Below are positions 59,837-64,000 of a stretch of 64,000 bases of DNA, in pieces. The DNA is from Azospirillum thiophilum (GTDB lineage: Bacteria > Pseudomonadota > Alphaproteobacteria > Azospirillales > Azospirillaceae), in contig NZ_CP012402.1 of NCBI RefSeq assembly GCF_001305595.1, forward strand, positions 517,001 through 581,000, written 5' to 3'. Position 1 is the first letter of the stretch; every line of letters begins with the position of its first letter. The translations under genes and the position numbers were made by a program. Under the pieces are notes generated by a model. It ran no database searches and had not been told where the DNA came from. It worked only from the letters and a program-made list of their open reading frames with translations.

Positions 59837-61072
59837 TCAGATGATGCCGGCGGAGGAGAGGCTGGCGAGGTCGGTTTCGGCACAGCCGATCAGTTCGCCC
59901 AGAATGGCCCGCGTGTGTTCGCCGAGCCGGGGCGGCGGCAGGCGGGGGGCGGCCGGAGCACCGTCGACATGGATGCCGAGATTGACCTGCGGGCAGGAAC
60001 CGCCCTCCGGGCCGTGGTGCAGGGCATAGAACAGGCCGCGGTCCAGCAGGTCCGGATCCGCCGCCACCTCGTCCAGGCGGTTGATCGGCCCGGCCGGCAC
60101 CTTCACCTCGGCGAACAGTGCCAGCCATTCGGCGCGCGGACGCGCGTGCAGCAGCTCCTGGATGCCGGCGACGATCTCCGGCCGGGCCTCGCGGCGGTGG
60201 GCGTTGCTGGCGTAACGCGGTTCGCTGCCCCATTCCGGCCGACCGACCGCGGTGCAGAAGCGGCGCCAGATTCCGTCGTTGCCGAGGCCTACGGTCATCG
60301 GCAGGTCGGCGGTGTCGAACACCTGATAGACGGCGATGACGCTGTCGCGTCCGCCGGACCGCCGCGGCAGATCGCCGGATCCGAGATATGTCGCGATGCG
60401 CGGGGTCATGAAGCGGGTCATGCTTTCCACCAGCGACACGTCGATCTTGCGGCCGCGTCCGGTGCGCGCGCGCTCCAGCAGCGCGGCGCAGACCGCCAGC
60501 GCCGCATCCTGTCCGGCCAGCATGTCGGCCGCCGGAGTGCCGACCTTCTGCGGCGGCGAACCCGGTTCGCCGGTCAGGTCCATGACGCCGCTGTAGCCTT
60601 CGGCGATCAGGTCGTAGCAGGGCAGGTCGGCCCGGCGTCCCTTCAGGCCGAAGCCGGTGATCGAGGCGACGATCAGGTCCGGCTTCACCGCGGACAGCGT
60701 CTCATAGCTGATGCCCAGCTTGTCCTGGGTGCGCTGGACCATGTTGACGATCACGACATCGGCGTGCCGGGCGAGGTCGAGCAGGATCGCCAGCCCTTCC
60801 TGCCGGGTGTAGTCGAGCGTGAGGCTGCGCTTGTTGCGGTTGACGCTGAGGAACCACAGGGATTCACCGTTCAGGAAGGGCGGCCCCCAGGCGCGGGCAT
60901 CGTCGCCGTGGCCCGGCCGTTCGACCTTGATCACATCGGCGCCAAAATCACCCAAGAGTTGTGATGCGTAGGGGCCGGCGATGGAGGTGGTCAGGTCCAG
61001 CACTCTGACGCCGGCCAGCATCCCGAACGGGGCGACGTCGGGCGCGTCAGGAAGAGTGTCCATCGGAAGCAT
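59837..61072 (-). CDS. CoA-transferase family III (CaiB/BaiF)
   Basis: 411 aa from the ATG at 61072. A TTG at 61102 extends the frame but coincides with the predicted sigma-54 transcription start, so it is rejected. VRVLDLTTSIAGPYASQLLG, VKVERPGHGDDARAWGPPFL, catalytic aspartate in CYDLIAEGYSGVMDLTGEPG, and KIDVSLVESMTRF. It transfers CoA from a donor such as succinyl-CoA to the free acid. First gene of operon V, directly behind the minus-strand sigma-54 promoter. Confidence 0.9.
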   Translation of the reverse strand: MLPMDTLPDAPDVAPFGMLAGVRVLDLTTSIAGPYASQLLGDFGADVIKVERPGHGDDARAWGPPFLNGESLWFLSVNRNKRSLTLDYTRQEGLAILLDLARHADVVIVNMVQRTQDKLGISYETLSAVKPDLIVASITGFGLKGRRADLPCYDLIAEGYSGVMDLTGEPGSPPQKVGTPAADMLAGQDAALAVCAALLERARTGRGRKIDVSLVESMTRFMTPRIATYLGSGDLPRRSGGRDSVIAVYQVFDTADLPMTVGLGNDGIWRRFCTAVGRPEWGSEPRYASNAHRREARPEIVAGIQELLHARPRAEWLALFAEVKVPAGPINRLDEVAADPDLLDRGLFYALHHGPEGGSCPQVNLGIHVDGAPAAPRLPPPRLGEHTRAILGELIGCAETDLASLSSAGII

Positions 61073-61111
61073 GGTGTCTCGCTGTTCCGGCTTGTTGGTC
61101 AAGCGGATGGT

Positions 61112-61127
61112 AGCAACCTCCGTGCCA
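61112..61127 (-). promoter_or_regulatory. Sigma-54 promoter of operon V
   Basis: On the minus strand TGGCACGGAGGTTGCT: a full match to TGGCACG-N4-TTGC[AT], with GG and GC 10 nt apart. The expected start of transcription is near 61101, about 30 nt before the CoA-transferase ATG. An activator dyad (61212-61228) lies about 85-100 bp upstream. Confidence 0.88.
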
Positions 61128-61211
61128 GCTTTCGGTATTCTGTTAATTCACTGTTTTAAATCGATAAAATTAGCAGAAGCATGATTCTTCAGATCTGCTA
61201 TGGCATAAACA

Positions 61212-61228
61212 GTGTATTCACCAAACAC
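61212..61228. promoter_or_regulatory. Activator-site dyad GTGTATTC-N4-AACAC
   Basis: A 17-bp dyad with the same GTGT[AT]TTC-N4-AACAC pattern as 63071-63087. It lies between the divergent regulator gene and operon V, at typical enhancer distance from the sigma-54 promoter. Confidence 0.7.
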
Positions 61229-61234
61229 ACAGCG

Positions 61235-61256
61235 ACACCAACAATATGTGTTCACA
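61235..61256. promoter_or_regulatory. Secondary dyads ACAC-N9-GTGT and TGTG-TT-CACA
   Basis: ACAC (61235-61238), 9 nt, GTGT (61248-61251), overlapping TGTGTTCACA (61247-61256). They reuse the GTGT/ACAC half-sites of the main dyad and may be auxiliary activator sites. Confidence 0.4.
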
Positions 61257-61324
61257 GGGGACAGTGGCTGTGCTTAGGTTGGGCCGAAGACACCGCCTCG
61301 CAGCGAAAGAACGAAGGCATTCCG

Positions 61325-63004
<1,680 letters not shown>

Positions 63005-63070
63005 GGGCCCTTGCGCCCGCCGCGCCGCCGCCGGGAATGCGGCTCCGTCGGTGTCCTTGCCGAAGACATT

Positions 63071-63087
63071 GTGTTTTCCGACAACAC
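63071..63087. promoter_or_regulatory. Activator-site dyad GTGTTTTC-N4-AACAC
   Basis: The second copy of the 17-bp dyad shared with 61212-61228, 56 bp before the sigma-54 promoter at 63143. A further GTGTGTTCC half-site lies near 63105. Confidence 0.7.
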
Positions 63088-63142
63088 TGTTCGCCATGCT
63101 GACTGTGTGTTCCGCGGCGTCATTCCGCCCTTTTTGGCAATT

Positions 63143-63157
63143 GGCACGGGCTTTGCT
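63143..63157 (+). promoter_or_regulatory. Sigma-54 promoter of the ABC binding-protein gene
   Basis: GGCACGGGCTTTGCT, preceded by TT: a match to TGGCACG-N4-TTGC[AT] with GG and GC 10 nt apart. The start of transcription would be near 63168, giving a leader of about 95 nt before the ATG at 63263. Confidence 0.85.
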
Positions 63158-63262
63158 GAACATGCTGGCGAACAGCCCGTCCGTCCGCCGCCCATACCGT
63201 TGCATGGGGTCCGATGCAGAAGACGGGCGAATCCCAATCAAAATTACAGTTCGGGAGGCCTG

Positions 63263-64000
63263 ATGTCCAAGAACCACCTTATGCTCACCGCCGCCACCGC
63301 CGCAGCGATGGTCGCGACGACGTTCACCGGATCCGTCGCTGCCCGGGCACAGACCGGGGCGGTGTCCGACGATGCGGTGAAGATCGGCGTCATCGTCGAC
63401 ATGACCGGCGTCTATTCCGGCAACGGCGGCAAGGCGGTCATCGTCGCCTCGCAGATGGCGGTCGAGGATTTCGGCGGCAAAGTGCTGGACAAGCCGGTCG
63501 AGATCGTCTCCGCCGACTACCAGAACAAGGTCGACATCACCTCGTCCACCGTGCGGCGCTGGTTCGATCAGGACAAGGTGGACATGGTGCTGGAGTCCAC
63601 CGATTCCGCCTCGGCCATCGCGATCCAGAAGCTGGGGGCGGAGCGCAAGCGGATCACCATCGCCGCCGGCTCGGCGTCCACCGCGCTCACCAACGCGGAA
63701 TGCTCGCCCTACGGCATCCACTATGTCTACGACACCTATGCGCTGGCGACCGGCACCGGTCGCGCCGTGGTGGAAGAGGGCGGCAAGAGCTGGTACTTCC
63801 TCACCGCCGATTACGCCTTCGGCCACTCGCTGGAAAAGAACACGACCGACGTGGTGAAGGCGATGGGGGGCACCGTGGTCGGTGGCGTCCGCCATCCGCT
63901 GAACAGCGCCGATTTCGCCTCCTACCTGCTCCAGGCACAGTCTTCGGGAGCCCAGGTGGTCGCGCTGGCCAATGCCGGCACGGATTTCAGCAACTCGCTG
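63263..64000 (+). CDS. ABC transporter substrate-binding protein, partial (window end)
   Basis: 246 codons visible, then the window ends. GGGAGG precedes the ATG. Signal peptide about 1-30 (SVAARAQ), then VKIGVIVDMTGVYSGNGGKA and TADYAFGHSLEKNTTDVVKA, colinear and clearly similar to the protein at 41786-43027. Branched-chain/aromatic-acid type binding protein without lipobox. Expression from a sigma-54 promoter under the adjacent activator ties it to the ring-degradation operon. The permease and ATPase genes may follow outside the window. Confidence 0.93.
   Translation, partial: MSKNHLMLTAATAAAMVATTFTGSVAARAQTGAVSDDAVKIGVIVDMTGVYSGNGGKAVIVASQMAVEDFGGKVLDKPVEIVSADYQNKVDITSSTVRRWFDQDKVDMVLESTDSASAIAIQKLGAERKRITIAAGSASTALTNAECSPYGIHYVYDTYALATGTGRAVVEEGGKSWYFLTADYAFGHSLEKNTTDVVKAMGGTVVGGVRHPLNSADFASYLLQAQSSGAQVVALANAGTDFSNSL

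Noticed and set aside
61073..61102. TTG start 10 codons upstream for the CoA-transferase
   Set aside because: It falls at the predicted sigma-54 transcription start, so it could not carry a normal leader; the ATG at 61072 gives a complete family N terminus.

Overview
The window is high-GC DNA with dense, mostly minus-strand operons, ATGA stop/start overlaps and Shine-Dalgarno-led genes. Gene content (type VI secretion, TAXI binding protein, TonB receptors with 7-1-7 iron-type operators, many acyl-CoA enzymes, sigma-54 control) fits an alphaproteobacterium, most likely Azospirillum or another Rhodospirillales member. The genus is inference; no rRNA or other marker gene is in the window. I see no tRNA, rRNA, CRISPR array or intact insertion sequence.

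Layout. (1) 1-4.6 kb, minus strand: the edge of a type VI secretion cluster (tssL start, tssK, a tssJ-like lipoprotein, a membrane-anchored coiled-coil protein), then two small lipoproteins and an unrecognised gene. (2) 4.7-6.6 kb: an orphan TAXI binding protein and a protein with a C-terminal J domain. (3) 6.9-16 kb: an RND efflux pump with its adaptor, preceded by a 59-codon coupled ORF, a TonB receptor behind a near-perfect Fur-type box, and a PepSY/DUF3325 membrane operon behind another. (4) 16.3-21 kb: an unusual four-gene operon of two paralogous beta-propeller proteins, an ABC-exporter transmembrane domain without an ATPase, and a DUF486 protein. (5) 21.3-24.6 kb: a second TonB receptor with its own operator and a strong terminator, then tlyA.

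(6) 24.7-64 kb: a large catabolic island for CoA-activated acids. Operon I (32.0 to 24.75 kb, minus) is a full beta-oxidation set with three acyl-CoA dehydrogenases, divergent from an IclR regulator. At 33.3-40.2 kb are two old-yellow-enzyme reductases, a TetR regulator, a short-chain dehydrogenase and an acyl-CoA ligase. Operon IV (40.66-47.7 kb, plus) holds an amidohydrolase, an ABC binding protein, a ligase, a MaoC hydratase, an MDR dehydrogenase and an alpha-methylacyl-CoA racemase. Operon V (61.07 to 47.8 kb, minus) holds a CoA-transferase, a BadI/MenB-like ring hydrolase, a ligase, beta-oxidation genes and a PcaF-like thiolase. At 61.3-63.0 kb a sigma-54 activator is followed by a second ABC binding protein that runs off the window.

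How it fits together. BadI-like ring opening, AMACR-type epimerisation, MaoC hydration and enoate reductases together suggest import, CoA activation, ring opening and beta-oxidation of an alicyclic, methyl-branched acid such as a terpenoid- or steroid-derived acid (inference). Two regulatory circuits can be read from the DNA. Two sigma-54 promoters, one on each side of the activator gene, are each preceded by a copy of the same 17-bp dyad. A duplicated pair of promoter modules links the TetR/OYE/SDR locus to the ligase/OYE and amidohydrolase operons.
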